The notes under the pieces: model-generated | Seen by the model: the letters and a program-made list of their open reading frames with translations, nothing else | Database searches by the model: none | What the model was told of the DNA's origin: nothing | In this document: positions 25,261 through 37,381 of the stretch, piece by piece | Position numbering within the stretch: position 1 is the stretch's first letter | Layout of the letters: each line of letters begins with the position of its first letter | DNA from: Zelopaecilomyces penicillatus | Taxonomy: Eukaryota > Ascomycota > Sordariomycetes > Hypocreales > Pseudodiploosporaceae | Length of the DNA: 64,000 bases | Assembly: GCA_005765155.1 (NCBI GenBank) | Contig: VCCP01000003.1 | Span: forward strand, 4,588,001-4,652,000 | Direction: 5' to 3' | Program-made: the position numbers and the translations under genes

Positions 25261-26895
25261 AAAAAGAAGGTTGGCAGAATCAAAATTGAAGAAGAGAGGT
25301 TTTAAGTAGAAAGGCAATGTGATTAACAATGAGAAGATAAGATTCGGTGACAGGTGTCAGACGAACGGGAAAAGTTGCTCAAGTATTAGAGAGAACCTGC
25401 CTCGAAACTGACAGTGATTGTGAGTCGGTCGTTTCCCACCAATCGTGGCGTGAGAATGGCCCCAGCACTTAGTCAGTGCGCGTAGGTGCCAGCTGTCAAG
25501 GGTTCAGAGCCAGGGGGCCGCCGTATCACGCACTTTAGCAGTGAGTCGAGGTTGTAGTGAATCTGGGCTGGGGCAAACGCTAACAAGGCATGTGGGACGG
25601 TATGAGGCTCTAGAAATGGGCTCCCGATAAAATGGAGGGTAGGCGATGAGTCGGGTTAATAAAGAAGGAAAAGGAATCAGGACCCAGGTGTGCCAGGCGA
25701 AGCGGATGGAAGGAGGATGAAGCTGAACCCGGGGCAGCTTTGGCAGGCAGCTGCAGCGGCGCTGGTTGGCTCCTGGCCTGTGAAGCAGTAATAATCCGAT
25801 TCCATGTACGGAGTACCTTGAAGTGGTGGAAGAGGGAGGTACTGGGTTGATGATTTCCAGTGATGATTATAGTACCTAATGATTACAGAGGGTTCTGAAC
25901 TGGCAGACACAGACTCGTCGGCCCGGTACCTTCTGATGCTAATCTATGGCCCTTGATGCTCGTCGAACCTGCATCATTACTCGTAACCCTGACGGATAAC
26001 AACCCGCGAATTAATCGGCAGAGTGGGCATTCTACCTGTGATGCTTCGGGTAATATGGAGGCGAAGATGCAGTTAGTTCATCATGGGCTATGGTTCCCAC
26101 GAGTACCTACTTGGGAAGTACTAGGTCGGTAAAGGTGAGTCTCGCTCCGAAAGGGTTATTTCTGCATGTAATCCCGCAACCAGAGCCCACGTAGTAGTAT
26201 TTGCTCGGCCAGAATGCTCAACAGCGCGGCCTTATTTGCCCATTTGCCCCGGACAGCCGCCCCGTTTCCCCATCCCTACTCGTACAGTACAGAATTAAGC
26301 CAACTTCCCCACCCTGCAAGAACCTGTGTCAGTATGAATGGGGCCATTCCTGGCTTGGCGCCTGATCCAAGCGACGCCATCCGTCCGCCAAGTTCGATGC
26401 CATCATTGCCACAATTTCCACCCTGGAGCAAATCGATCTGGAGCCAGCCTGGTGGGGGTTGGCCTAGGCTGGTACTAAAGTACCTGCAAATTGTCTCTGA
26501 CTGCTTGCTTGTCTGAAGTGATGCTGAACGCCAACCCGAGGGAAAAAAGAATGCTGCAAAAATGAAAGCAAGAGGTCTCAAGCCATGCTGTCCATTTGCC
26601 CTTTTATTTGTTAGTCATTGCCAGCATATTTTGTGACCTTGACTAGGTACGCTGATCAATCTGCACGTGAGAAACCCGCAGTTTGTCCACCCAAGCAAGA
26701 AGCAACTCACCACTAAACCGAGAAGAAAGAAAGCTGGCCCCTCTGGCCACCACATCACCCACACAAGTCTTTGACGTCACTAAGCCGCACATCAACACTG
26801 GCTTCTTGGTTTTGACAGCTTGATGACCTACTTGATAGATATGCTTGAAATCTATGATGGAATATGTATCGCCCAGGTGACCATTTTTGCGTCAA

Positions 26896-26901
26896 TATAA
26901 A
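26896..26901 (+). promoter_or_regulatory. Probable TATA box of bli-3
   Basis: TATAAA preceded by CAA, 180 bp upstream of the start codon and directly before a CA-rich leader. Position and context fit a core promoter; the transcription start is not shown by sequence alone. Confidence 0.45.
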
Positions 26902-27080
26902 GAGCAATCGTAGGACCGGATTCACCCTCCGACAGAATGTAGAGATTCAACACCCTCTTCTTTACAATCCGGAGTAAAAGCAACTACATCTACTACCAAA
27001 TTACCGCAAAATCTACCCCGAACCTTTTGACAGAGTCACAGACAAAATACCAGCCAGGATATTATCAGACAGCACCAGCC

Positions 27081-27810
27081 ATGTCTTTCTCAAACGCAGC
27101 AACCGGCGATAAGCCCGCCGACCCCTACAAGAAAGCCAATTTGGAAGAAGTCCCTTTGAGAAACAAGGTCGAGGACCTGGTCGAATTCACGAAACAGTGC
27201 AAATTTGGCATGATGACGACCAATGAAGCTTCTACAAATAATCTCGTCTCTCGATGCATGGCCCTGGCCGCTACGGTAAGCCACTCCTGAAAGCAAACAC
27301 ACTCGAGATGCTATGCATCTGAAAAGGGGCAATGCTGCGTAAGAAAAAAAAGAAACATTAGTTGACAATTGTCACGAGCGCAAACAGGAGACCGGTGGCA
27401 TTGATCTTCTTTTTCACACCAATACAGAGTCCGGCAAGACCAATGATCTTTCCAACGACCCGCATGTAAACATTGCTTTTCTGAACAACTCAGGCGAGTG
27501 GGCCTCTGTTTCCGGTCAGGCATCTATTGTCACAGATCGTGATCTCGTCAAAAAGCACTACAGCACATCTTTGAAAGCGTGGTTGGGAGACCTTGGTGAT
27601 GGCACTCATGATGGCTCTGCAAACGACCCTAGAATTGGTGTCATCCGCGTCAAGACGATTACGGCAACATACTCATTGTCCTCCACCAACATGCTTGGAC
27701 GTGCAGCCCAAGTCGCACAAGGAGTTATCACTGGCAAACCTCCTCAGATCAATAACCTACGGGAGATTTCGGCCGACGAGGTACGCCAATGGCGAGATAT
27801 CCACACATAG
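27081..27810 (+). CDS. bli-3: BLI-3 type FMN-binding split-barrel protein
   Basis: Two exons, 27081-27275 and 27388-27810, giving 205 residues. After a short leader, the protein reads VEDLVEFTKQCKFGMMTT and then, after the splice, ETGGIDLLFHTNTESGKTNDL, followed by HVNIAFLN and WASVSGQASIVTDRD. This is the pyridoxamine-phosphate-oxidase-like split barrel of the general stress protein 26 / BLI-3 family; Neurospora bli-3 is blue-light induced. It probably binds a flavin. The catalytic role is unknown in the family. An in-frame upstream ATG at 27027 would add 18 residues, but the ATG at 27081 matches the family N-terminus (MSFSNAATGDK). The gene converges with dph5, with only 85 bp between stop codons. 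Confidence 0.92.
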
Positions 27811-27895
27811 TGGCTTAACATGTTGAATGGTGTATTTTTTCTTTTTGCCCATTTAGCAGATTACCAAATTAGTAACTCAAACTGAACCGGAAGAT

Positions 27896-28893
27896 TTATT
27901 GTTTTCCATATTCTGCTTTCCACAACTTGTCCCACTTCTCCTTATCCACAGCAAAATGTCGTGCAAAGTCGTGCTCTAGTTCATGTGTCCTGCGACCCAG
28001 CAGGACTAGACTGTGCAACGGTGGACCTAGTTCCTCATCAGCAGAACACAATTCTTCCAATGTTCCGGCAACGTATTTTTCTGTCTTGCCCCCAACGCGA
28101 GCAGCGCCAATTGCCAAGCTGTCTCTACTATAAACGCCCTCCTTTCTCTCATCCTCAATCTGAAGCATCTGATCTGCACACTGACCAACGGTCATGTACC
28201 GCGGAGGTTCGTAGATCATCCGCCCTCGGGCAAGGTTCTCAAGGCTTTGTTCCTTGACCTTGATGTCCACAAGAACAAGGGTATGCAAGCCAATATCCCG
28301 GTTTTCCTTTATTCTGTCATAGAAAGAAGAGGGTTTCCATGAATCGGTAAAGAAAACCATGGAAACCGTCTGTCCAAAGTTGTAGAGTTGTAGACCACAA
28401 CCGCCAATGCCGGACATGATTGAGGCGTTCGGTACTGTCCGTACTGGGATAGAGAGTTCTCGCGCGCGAAGTACAAGATCCGTATGTGTTGTCGCACTGA
28501 AATAGACACATATCAGCACTGTTTGTTGGAAGGCGCACATGTCCTGTATACTGGTCTTTTGCTCACCCAAAGGGATCGCCTACGACAAGGAAGGCAACGT
28601 CTTCGTTTTGCGCATTTCGTAGGATCTCGTCGCTGTTGGATTCGACCATCTCGCGGTCGGCAATGGAAATGGAACGTCCATAATAGGATTCCTACTTTAT
28701 GTCAGCGTTAGCTGCTTTGCAAAAGCGTGTGGCCCAAGCCGATTTCCCGCAGTCCTACCAAAACAGCTTGATCTACAAGCAAGATGCTGGTGTACGCCTC
28801 AAGATACACTCTAGAGGCCTTTTTTACGACATCAAGGCCTTTGACGGTGATGTCCGTTTCATCTGAGAGGCCAAGCCCAACAAGGTACAACAT
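27896..28893 (-). CDS. DPH5: Diphthine synthase (diphthamide methyltransferase)
   Basis: Three exons: 28893-28759, 28691-28567 and 28496-27896, giving 286 residues, close to the yeast enzyme's 300. It starts MLYLVGLGLSDETDITVKGL, typical of this SAM-dependent methyltransferase family. The conserved VVGDPFGATTHTDL spans the second junction, followed by NASIMSGIGGCGLQLYNFGQTVS and the C-terminal ARVGG/LHSLVLLGR block. The enzyme methylates the modified histidine of elongation factor 2 during diphthamide synthesis in the cytosol. It diverges from the SNU23 gene across a 341 bp shared upstream region. Confidence 0.96.
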
Positions 28894-29234
28894 TTTGAAA
28901 AGTCGTAATGCGATGCGATTGCTTGTAATTGAGAAGAGAAAAATGTCTTCTAACTGAAGCACGATGCCCCGCGGCGGGGCATTATTTGGTGTAGAAGCTA
29001 ACCGTCTTATCTTATCGCTTCTAGCCCAGTTGGCTTTGCCGCCGTCATTGCGCTAACGATGAGCTAAAAGTCGGGTCCAATGCAGAGGGAGACGCACTCA
29101 GGGCAACTCCACCCAAACTATTCCTTGTCGATAGCTTCCACTCTCACTCAAATTCCATCTCCAAATTGCATCGTTTGTGTTGACTTTGTTCCCCATTACC
29201 TCAATTCCAAATCAAACACACAAGCACCACCACA
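28894..29234. promoter_or_regulatory. Shared upstream region of DPH5 and SNU23
   Basis: 341 bp separate the two start codons of divergent housekeeping genes, so both promoters must lie here. A near-palindromic GCCCCGCGGCGGGGC at 28965-28979 sits about 75-85 bp from the DPH5 start. No TATA box is evident for either gene. Confidence 0.5.
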
Positions 29235-30018
29235 ATGGCCGACTCCAAAAACGGTAGCGCGTACGGCGCCCCGGCCTCCGACACCGACTTTCGGAAGAAC
29301 TGGGATATGGAAGAGTACGCCGCCAAAGCAAAGGATCGTGAAGCAAAGGAGAAAGAGGAGTCCAAGGCGCGCTATGAGGCCAAGCTCGCCGGCAAGAAAT
29401 ACTATAAGCCATTAACGGGAAACGAGACATATACATCGGCACGGCGGAGCATCATTGATGTGGCTGCGCAAGTGGGAAAGACACAGCTCATTCCCGCCGG
29501 AGCCGGAGTCGGAAAGCGAGGAAGAAGTGCCGGCTTTTACTGCGAGGCTTGTGATCTCACGTTCAAAGATAATCTTCAATGGATTGAGGTAAGGCGCTCC
29601 GTGTGGGGTTATATTTCTGGCAGCTAATGCTGATCGCTAATCCTACTATCCTATGCAGCATCTGAATACAACACAACATCTCCTCAATACCGGGCAAACC
29701 ACCGAAGTCAAGAGAGCGACAGCCGAAGAGGTACACGAGCGAATAGAGATCTACGTACAGCGTAAATTAGACCTCGAGAAAGAAAAGGCAACCAGCTTGC
29801 AGGAGAGGTTACAAATCAGAGAGGAAGAAGACCAAAAAGAATCCGAGGAACGGAGGAAAAAGAGGAGGGAGGAAGCTGAAAAGAAGCGACAAGCAAAGGA
29901 AGAGGCAGAAAAGGTCAAGACGGAGTACGGGGAGGACGTGCGCATCGAAGGCGAACACGATGAGGATGATATGATGGCCCAGCTTGGTTTTGCAGGGTTT
30001 GGGTCGTCGAAGAAATAA
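29235..30018 (+). CDS. SNU23: U4/U6.U5 tri-snRNP component Snu23 (ZMAT2)
   Basis: Two exons, 29235-29588 and 29659-30018, giving 237 residues. The N-terminal third is charged (DFRKNWDMEEYAAKAKDRE). A U1-like C2H2 zinc finger, YCEACDLTFKDNLQWIEHLNTTQH, has Cys103, Cys106, His119 and His125; the intron falls inside it. A Lys/Glu-rich coiled coil and an acidic tail follow (EDDMMAQLGFAGFG). This order and the finger match Snu23/ZMAT2, a B-complex splicing factor that joins before spliceosome activation. Nuclear location is inferred from the family. Confidence 0.93.
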
Positions 30019-30581
30019 ATAAAAAAGAGCAGTTAGGTTCACGGTGGATGAGGCAAACGGGCTCCGTGGAGGAGCTCTATGATACCCCCTTGGTTAGGAT
30101 AGAAGAGATGTACGAAGTACGATGGTATAAAAAGGCTGAATTGGCATATTTGATTTTGATGAGCAGTCTACCTAGGGCGAGGAGGCCCAGAGCCGGCTTC
30201 TGCGTATGTATGAGTGTGGTCTTCCTACATGAACCCGAGTCATTTACAAACACACAAGCACATGTAGATGCCCAAAGAAATTTAACAAATCTCGGCATCT
30301 CTTGCTGGTAGATCTCAAGTCTACTCTGTCGTGTGCCTCGGTAGTTGCGTGCTATACTTAAGCTGTAGGCTTGGCGGGGTCTAATTGAATATGGAGATTG
30401 TCAACAATATACGTTACCCCACCACCAAGTCGTACCAATTCTATCGCCACTTCAGTCTTCTCCTTCTACATCCACACCACAGAGTCCAATCAAAACTCCA
30501 TACTTCAGCAGAAGCATTCGAGGAATTCACTTAGCATACTTTATAACATTTGGGACGATATTTGTGTCCCATGACCTCGTG
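30019..30581. other. Spacer between SNU23 and the E2 gene
   Basis: 563 bp between tandem genes, containing the SNU23 3' end and the E2 promoter. No gene seen. Confidence 0.5.
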
Positions 30582-31185
30582 ATGACCGCCACTGCTCCCT
30601 CTGCCTCGCTGCTTAAGCGCCAGCTGAAAGAAATCCAGACCAGCAAGGACCTGCCTGGCATCTCCTGTGGCCTAGTCAACGATAGTAACATGTTTGAATG
30701 GGAAGTCATGCTCATGATTAATGATGATTGCAAGTACTACGGCGGTATGTGCTCTCATCCAACTTGGATTCCTTTACTAGGAGGAGATCGGTTATTGACA
30801 ACAATAATGTTTGTCTATAGGAGGCAACTTTCGAGCGCAGATGGTCTTCCCACTTAATTATCCACACATGCCGCCCTCTCTCACCTTTCAGGACCCGATT
30901 CCTTTCCATCCCAATATCTACGAAAACGGCAAGCTCTGCATCTCCATCCTCCACCCACCCGAAGAAGACGAATACGGCTACGAGTCGGCCGCGGAGCGCT
31001 GGACACCCGTACAGACCCCCGAGACGATCTTGCTCAGCGTCATCAGCCTGTTTCACAGCCCCAACGATGAGAGCCCCGCCAATGTTGAGGCTGCCAGAAT
31101 GTTTCGGGAGGAGCGGGAGGGCAAGCATAAGGATTTTAGGCGGCGGTGTCGCAAGTGCGTCAGAGAGAGCCTCGGTGAGGATTAA
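30582..31185 (+). CDS. Ubiquitin-conjugating enzyme E2, Ubc15/UBE2G type
   Basis: Two exons, 30582-30744 and 30821-31185, giving 175 residues. The UBC fold covers nearly all of it: LKRQLKEIQ (helix 1), FEWEVML, PLNYPHMPPSLTF and HPNIYENGKLCISIL with catalytic Cys94. Directly after the cysteine is the acidic insertion HPPEEDEYGYESAAERW that marks the Ubc7/UBE2G group. PETILLSVISLFHSPNDESPANVEAA and a basic C-terminal helix complete it. The sequence looks nearer S. pombe Ubc15/human UBE2G1 than yeast Ubc7 of ERAD, so I give no yeast symbol. It accepts ubiquitin from E1 and passes it on with an E3. Confidence 0.92.
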
Positions 31186-31474
31186 GGTTAATCGTGACTG
31201 ACTTTGTCCATAAATCCGGGGGTAAAGGGGAATGGTGTCATTTTCCATACTAGCATAGGAGGCGGCGGCGTTTTTCTTGAAGTATTTTATGGCATTTTAA
31301 GACCAAACTTTGCATGTCGGCTGGCGTCTGGGGGCTTATAAATCAACAGCACTTGAGATACTCCAAGGAATTGATTTTTTACAGCAAGAGAACGAGTTTT
31401 GGGAAAATTGGGGCTCATTAGGCTTGAGTTGAAGAAAGATTTGAAAGATTTATTTTACTATCCTGGATCTCTAC

Positions 31475-33092
31475 CTACTGTTTCTGGTCGGTAAAGCCCA
31501 ACAATTTTGCTACTACACGATCCCATTCCTCGTCCCAACGGAGCGACCCTTCTTGAACAGCCCCCTTCTTTAACCTTGCTAACTCCTCTTCTCCACTAAA
31601 ACCTAACAGTCTTTTCAGTATTGTAGTGAGCTGTGGTGCAGTCTCGAAGCCGCATCCATTCTCCCCCTCTTTGACTAATTCATTAATGCTTTCAAAGCCG
31701 GCGTAGGCCGCAACGGGAAGACCAGCTCCGAACATATCCACGACCTTCATAGGAAGATCGACACCAGAACTTGACTTGTGAAGTGATATTCCCAAGTCGG
31801 CGCATGCGAGAAGAGAGGCATAGTCCTTGTTGGATAGCCATGTAGTGAGGATCCGAATGCCAGGGAGACGACCGGCCTCTTGCATTTCTTTGATCTTGTC
31901 CACGTACATGTCCTTCTCAGGGCCCTTTCCGGTGATGATGACGAGGATAGGTGGTAGGGGGTCTTCTCCTGCGACTGGGGCCGCATACTCAACCAACGCA
32001 TCGAGGAACATGCCGAAATCTTCGTCCGGGGTCCAGGATGTGCTGCTCACAATTAGGCGCAAGGCACCGTCGATAATATTTTGAGCTTGGCCTTTGGTCT
32101 CTGCAAGTCGTGACAAGAACGCCAGCCTCTCTCCTTTGGACTTGATGGGCTGGAATATGGCGGCAGGTCGGTCGTGAAGAGTGTAGACGGGATTGCGGAG
32201 GTTAAAGCGGCCGCCTTGTTGGAGCTGACCGGTCATGGCATCCGTCACAGCCAGATTGACATTACCAAGATGTTTCCCTAGGAGAGTTTCATACCATCTA
32301 TAAAAGGGAACCAACAACTTGTACAGAGGCTTTTGGGCTAGAATGGTGTGGCCATAGTTGTGCCAGTCAATCATGACCTTGCTACCGCGAACAAAGGAGA
32401 CGAACAGAGCAACATGGAAAGTAGGAATGGATGGCGGGTTCTGTCGAATTTGGTCAGCAATGAACTTGGTTGGCAAAAATATCACAACCGGTCTGCCGAC
32501 GCACCTGAATAATGATCCATTGAGCGGGAGGCGTCGTGTACATGAGCGTCACAAACAATGTCCAGAACTGCTGAATAACCTTGCAGGGAATGTTGAGGAA
32601 GAATGGCAGATTTCCCCAGGCGATCCATTCAGGCTGAGGGGCAAGCGCATATAGGGTGGCCTTGGGGTTACCGATGAGTTCAGGATGCCTGGCGGTTTCT
32701 GCGACATGATTGAATGTAATTAGCAAATGACTTTATCTCAACGTCTCACATCGCAGGCCACGAAGAGGGGTGATTTTCTACCCCCCCCCCCCCCCCCCAA
32801 GCCCCCCTCCTTCGATGCTTTAGCAAAACGTACCTTTGTAGCCAACCAGATCTACATTGCGACCATGTTTCGCAATGCTGATCGCGTGATACTGCATCCG
32901 CGGGCTTCTGCCAATATCCCCCAGCACCAGAATCTGGATATGCTCGTCCTCGAGCTTCTCAGCTGGCTGGTAGCGGGAGGGAATGGCGTCGACGCACAGC
33001 CTCGCTAGCCACAAGACAAACCGATAGCCGTAGTTGAGCACAATGACGAAGACGCCGCCTGCCAGCACGGACATGAGAAAGGGCACAATCAT
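31475..33092 (-). CDS. ALG1: Chitobiosyldiphosphodolichol beta-1,4-mannosyltransferase
   Basis: Three exons: 33092-32834, 32698-32505 and 32440-31475, giving 472 residues. It begins with a single membrane anchor (MIVPFLMSVLAGGVFVIVLN), then the glycosyltransferase lead IQILVLGDIGRSPRMQYHA. The middle has VMIDWHNYGHT and NLAVTDAM. The C-terminal half has ITGKGPEKD, STSWTPDEDF and the donor-binding GVDLPMKVVDMFGAGLPV. These are the classic blocks of Alg1 (GT33), which adds the first mannose to dolichol-linked chitobiose on the cytosolic face of the ER, an essential step in N-glycosylation. Intron 1 contains an unbroken run of 18 C on the plus strand (G on the coding strand). Confidence 0.96.
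32781..32798. repeat. C18 homopolymer in ALG1 intron 1
   Basis: Eighteen consecutive C on the plus strand, then AA and six more C, so the pre-mRNA carries a G18 tract inside intron 1, about 36 bases from the donor site. Confidence 0.95.
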
Positions 33093-35306
33093 TGCGAAAG
33101 GGAATCCGGGCGCAGCCAAGCCTCGGAGGCTTCAACGAGCGGCGTGCTGGCGGTAGTAAGATGACGCAGTTGGGTGGGGAGCAACCTGTTCAAAAGAGAG
33201 AAATAAACAAAGAGCGAAGAGGTGAGGGAGTGCTCACTGCTCAGTGATAAGTTGCCTCTGCAAAAGTGGCAAAGACCACGGTTCTTGTAATCGTGGAGAG
33301 GCCAACAAGCAGCCCGGCTCCGGTTCTGGGCGATAAGCTGGAGAGCTGTAGGCTTGGGGGAGCTCTCAGCTGGGCCGGCTCAATGCGCCAGCATAGGCAG
33401 GTCAGCAAGCGACCACCAGAAAATGGCGTTTGGCCCTCCGGCGTCTTGGCTTGTCGCTCCCAACCAACGGCATAATCATGGTTTTTAGTAGGATAACTAT
33501 TACAACTATGTAGTATTATGTGGCAGAGTAAGAGTCTGACAAGGTTATCTCGCCAAGGTGTGAAGCGCCAAGCAGAGGCAGAATGGAGGGAAATGGAAAA
33601 GCAGAGAAAGCAACAAGACTGACGACGGCTTGATGCTTGAACCTCGCCTTGCTCGCGGACCTTGTTCCATGCATCTTTCTAATACATGTTCCTAGGAACG
33701 CCACACGGCGGCTGCATTTATGGACCAGCAGATACAGCACCTCTGATGATCAAATGCTTGCAATTCAAATCAATGCCATTTGAATGGGCCATTTGTTTCC
33801 TCTTATTGGAGTATAACAATGCCTTTTTATTACCTACCTACTTAGTGCCAATGTAGGGGACCTTGTACCTGTGAACCAGCACTGATACAGTGGTGTACTG
33901 TACCTCCACCTGATGCGCCCGCTGAGTGGTGCTAAACACCTTTAAAGCCACTGCATGGGCCCTTCATGACAGATATTGATATGGCGAAATGCCCCATGGT
34001 AAGATCATGCACACACAATAGAGGCGCTATGGTGGCGATTGCCTGGTTAGATAGGCATCTTCAACTACAACTAATGCGACACTCGGGTCTGCACCGTGCT
34101 GGAGATGAGAGTGCGACTTGGTGCGAGACATCACTATTACTGCATCCCAGAGCTTGGCTCTGAGGGCTAGAACGCCGCGCCAACTAATACAGGATGGACA
34201 GACCAAATAGCCGTCGGGTTGGTCCTCTCTCCACGGTCAGTCGAGGGCCGAACCGCCAAACTATATAATTGCCGCAGTGCGTATTCGTACCGGTGCTACG
34301 GCAAGCATTAACATGGGCCGTCCGTCAAGGTCGACTCACCCCCCAAACCGAAGCAACCAACTCCACACAGAATCTGTTGCAGACCCTGGAAAAAGGAAAA
34401 AAAAGAAAATATGGAGCCGTCGCCGTTCATGCTGCGACGCCCCACGTGGTTGGCTGCAACACAGACTCCGAGTGGAGGCGTCGACGCAGCTAGCAATGCC
34501 AGCCAGCAAAACGCTGCCGCATCACATGCTCCAAACTTCTTCCCCAAGTTCACATGGGAAAAGGAGGAGGATTATCAATTGGAGACCCCCCCCCGGCTTG
34601 CTAATAATAATACCTCGACGAGACCTAAACAAAGCCATGTCTTGCAGCTTTGGTTCGCTAATTACCTGCCCAAGCACATTGATTACACAGCTGGATGCCC
34701 TTTGCCCACTTCCCGTTCCCACGGACCAGCCTCGTGGCGCGCAACCCTATTACGAAGCTGTGGTCTTGCTCGTACAAGAAGCCATCTCTCCCCGCAAGGA
34801 GCTCTCCCAAGGATTTCTTCCGTCTCTGCTGTCAGTCACCCTCGTTTTGGATTTAGCTTTGTCTTAGCTTGGTTGAACCAATCTGGAGCTGCTTCATAAA
34901 GCTACCTATTAACACAGCTTCCACAGCTACCAGTTATAAACCCCCACCTACTTAACCAGCATACTGTTTGCACGCCACTGTATTACCACGAACCACTCGT
35001 GCATTCCTCCGCCATAAACTTCGCCCCTCATCCTTTTGTACTTTCACGATAACGACTGGGAAACCTCGTCTTGCAGCTGCATGCAGGCCGCCATAACCAG
35101 CCTCGCCTCGCCAGAACTGGTGTCGCTGCCAGCTGCCAGTGGCGCCGGTCGTCGGATCCACCAGTGGTCCCAGCGGCTCTAGTGTTCTTTGTTAGACCGT
35201 CATTCCGTTCTCGCTCTGCCTCCTGGCCGCCATAAGGCATACCGATCGGCTCCCCAAGCTCAGCAATAGCATCGAAAGGGGTTGTAGCCCACCAACACTG
35301 GAAAAC
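33093..35306. other. 2.2 kb divergent spacer, ALG1 / histidine phosphatase
   Basis: No supported gene. A 162-codon plus frame at 34411-34899 overlaps another long plus frame (34277-34867) and lacks family resemblance; it may be chance or leader sequence. GTACC/TACCTA words cluster at 33830-33905. Confidence 0.45.
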
Positions 35307-37381
35307 ATGGGTCGACTTCCATCGCACATCTTTGTCGTAAGGTCAGTGTGGTTATGTGGCTTGGAGCAGTATAGAGCTATCGCTGACGGGAGAGCTATAG
35401 ACATGGCAACCGGCTTGATGCCGCCGACAAGAAGTGGCACCTTACCTCCCCGACTCCCTACGACCCGCCCCTGACATATAGTGGTTTTCTACAGACCCGA
35501 CAAGTGGGCAACCACATTGCGGGCATGCTAGAACAGGCCAAGACTGACGCTCAGGTATCCAAGAACGGTGCCTCATTGAGTGGCAAGCGCAGGCGTTTCA
35601 AGATCGTCATTCACAGCTCTCCGTTTCTCCGCTGCGTACAGACTTCCGTTGGCATCAGCTCCGGACTGGCCCAGACGCTGGCAGACTCTATATATGAGCC
35701 GGCCGATGTCATTGTATCTCGGACCCCACCGAATACCGCACCACCCCAGTTCAAGTCAGCACTGCTTCGCTTGGATGCTTGCCTTGGAGAATGGCTTTCA
35801 CCAGAGTATTTCGAGATGATAACACCACCACCGGGATCAGCTCTGATGATAGGCGGCGCCAAGGCAGATCTTCTCAGGCGTGAGGATTACAGCATCTACA
35901 CTGACTTTACTCCTCCACCGCCGCCGATACCTTCCACTTCGCTGTGGCATTCACCAACATCAAGTCCTCCTCCTACTTCAGCTCCAGCCCCATCATCGGA
36001 AACAAACGGATCACTCAATCTCTCCGCCCTCACCACAGCCTTGCCGAGTCTATCTAAAGAAAGGAAGGAAGGATACGTTGCCCCCCAACCAATGTATGCA
36101 GTATCAAGCGGTGGCAAAATTCCCGATGGGTTTGTAGCTCATGCCAGGGATGCTTGTGTCATGGTCGACTATCAGTGGGACTCAATGAGGGAACCGCTCG
36201 AATTTGGTGATGGTGGAAAATTGGGCGAGGAGTGGTCAGCTATGCACCAGCGGTTTCGAGCAGGTTTAAGAAAACTAGTCAACTGGTACGCAACAGCCGA
36301 AAACCCCGATGAGCTGTTATCTGCGCCATTGAAAAAAGACAACCAGGAAGACGTTGGGGGAGAAAAGGGTGAAGTTGAGGAAGAAGAGGAGGAGCTGGAG
36401 ACAGTCATCATAATAGTTTCCCATGGCGCTGGCTGCAATGCTTTGATCGGGGCCATCACACACCAGCCTGTTTTGATGGATGTCGCAATTGCATCGATCA
36501 CGATGGCGTTGCGAAAGCCAGACCTCGACTATCAGAAGGCGCTTTCTAAAACACCCCCACGAGATTCCAAGTCACAACGCTTAGTTGCTGTCGACCAGCT
36601 GTACGATATTAGACTGTCGGCTACTACGGAACATTTGCGTTCCAACTCTTCCACTCCAATCTCTGCCAGGTCTTCCACGGCTAACATATGGAATGGGGGC
36701 CGACGCGGCCGTACATCGACTCTTGGCAGTAGCACAGGACCTATCTTGAGCGCGTTCAGCTACCGTGAGCCATTCTCATCATCGGGCAGCAGAAGTTCCT
36801 CTGCTGGTGCCGCTATGGGCCCTTCATTTAGGCGAGAATCAGGCAGCCGGCAATCTCCGCGACGATCTGGTCTTGGAATGTCAGAAATAGGGATCTCGAG
36901 CAACGGCTTCCAGCCAAGCCACACACCCCCTTCTGGGCTATGGTCCCCAGCACCATCGTCATTACGACTCATGGATGATGGTAGCAATGATGAAGCTGTT
37001 GATGACTTTGATAGCCTGCTGCCCGATTTCGACAATAGGAGATTCCAGCCGGTTGCGGAGCGAATGGCAGCCAGGGGACAAAAGATAACACCAGTGTTGA
37101 CTCCGGTGTCTATTCCAGAGTCAAATGTGACGCCCACAAGCCTCGGTTCATATGAGGTGCCGACATCCCCTATTCCAATACAAGGGCCGGTACTTGCGGC
37201 CCCTATCAGGCTGAATACCAGTCTCGGAGGCGACACTGCGATCGAAGAGGTGAAGATACCACAGTTAGGCGGGGGAACTGGTGGTCTTTGGGGGCTTCCA
37301 TTACCTCCAAGCGAGGCCGAGCGATTCCGTGATCTTAGTCATTCGAAGCGACGATGGACCGTCAACGAACGGGCTCTTTAA
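35307..37381 (+). CDS. Histidine phosphatase (phosphoglycerate-mutase-like) family protein
   Basis: Two exons, 35307-35341 and 35401-37381, giving 671 residues. The splice rebuilds the catalytic motif: exon 1 encodes MGRLPSHIFVV and the junction gives VVRHGNRLD, with the RHG histidine that becomes phosphorylated. Further hallmarks are LTYSGFLQTRQVG, HSSPFLRCVQTS (second active-site arginine region) and IVSHGAGCNALI (second catalytic histidine). The two halves of the domain are separated by Pro/Ser-rich loops (PPPPPIPS and others), and an acidic Glu run precedes the second histidine. The last 270 residues are Ser/Gly/Pro-rich and probably disordered. The family is broad (sugar or protein-phosphate phosphatases, or regulators), so the substrate is unknown. 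Confidence 0.9.

Larger units (their letters stand above)
24980..27080. other. 2.1 kb spacer with a CA microsatellite
   Basis: Divergent spacer between the F-box-like gene and bli-3. No gene is supported. It holds a (CA)13 tract at 25235-25260, TACGGAGTA at 25807-25815, several GTACC words between 25800 and 26130, and the bli-3 TATA box near 26896. Confidence 0.5.

Noticed and set aside
25236..25261. MCVCVCVCV protein start read from the CA repeat
   Set aside because: It is the microsatellite translated; the real start of the neighbouring gene is at 24979.
34277..34899. Two overlapping plus frames of 196 and 162 codons upstream of the histidine phosphatase
   Set aside because: Different frames of one stretch, no motif; more likely spacer or leader DNA.
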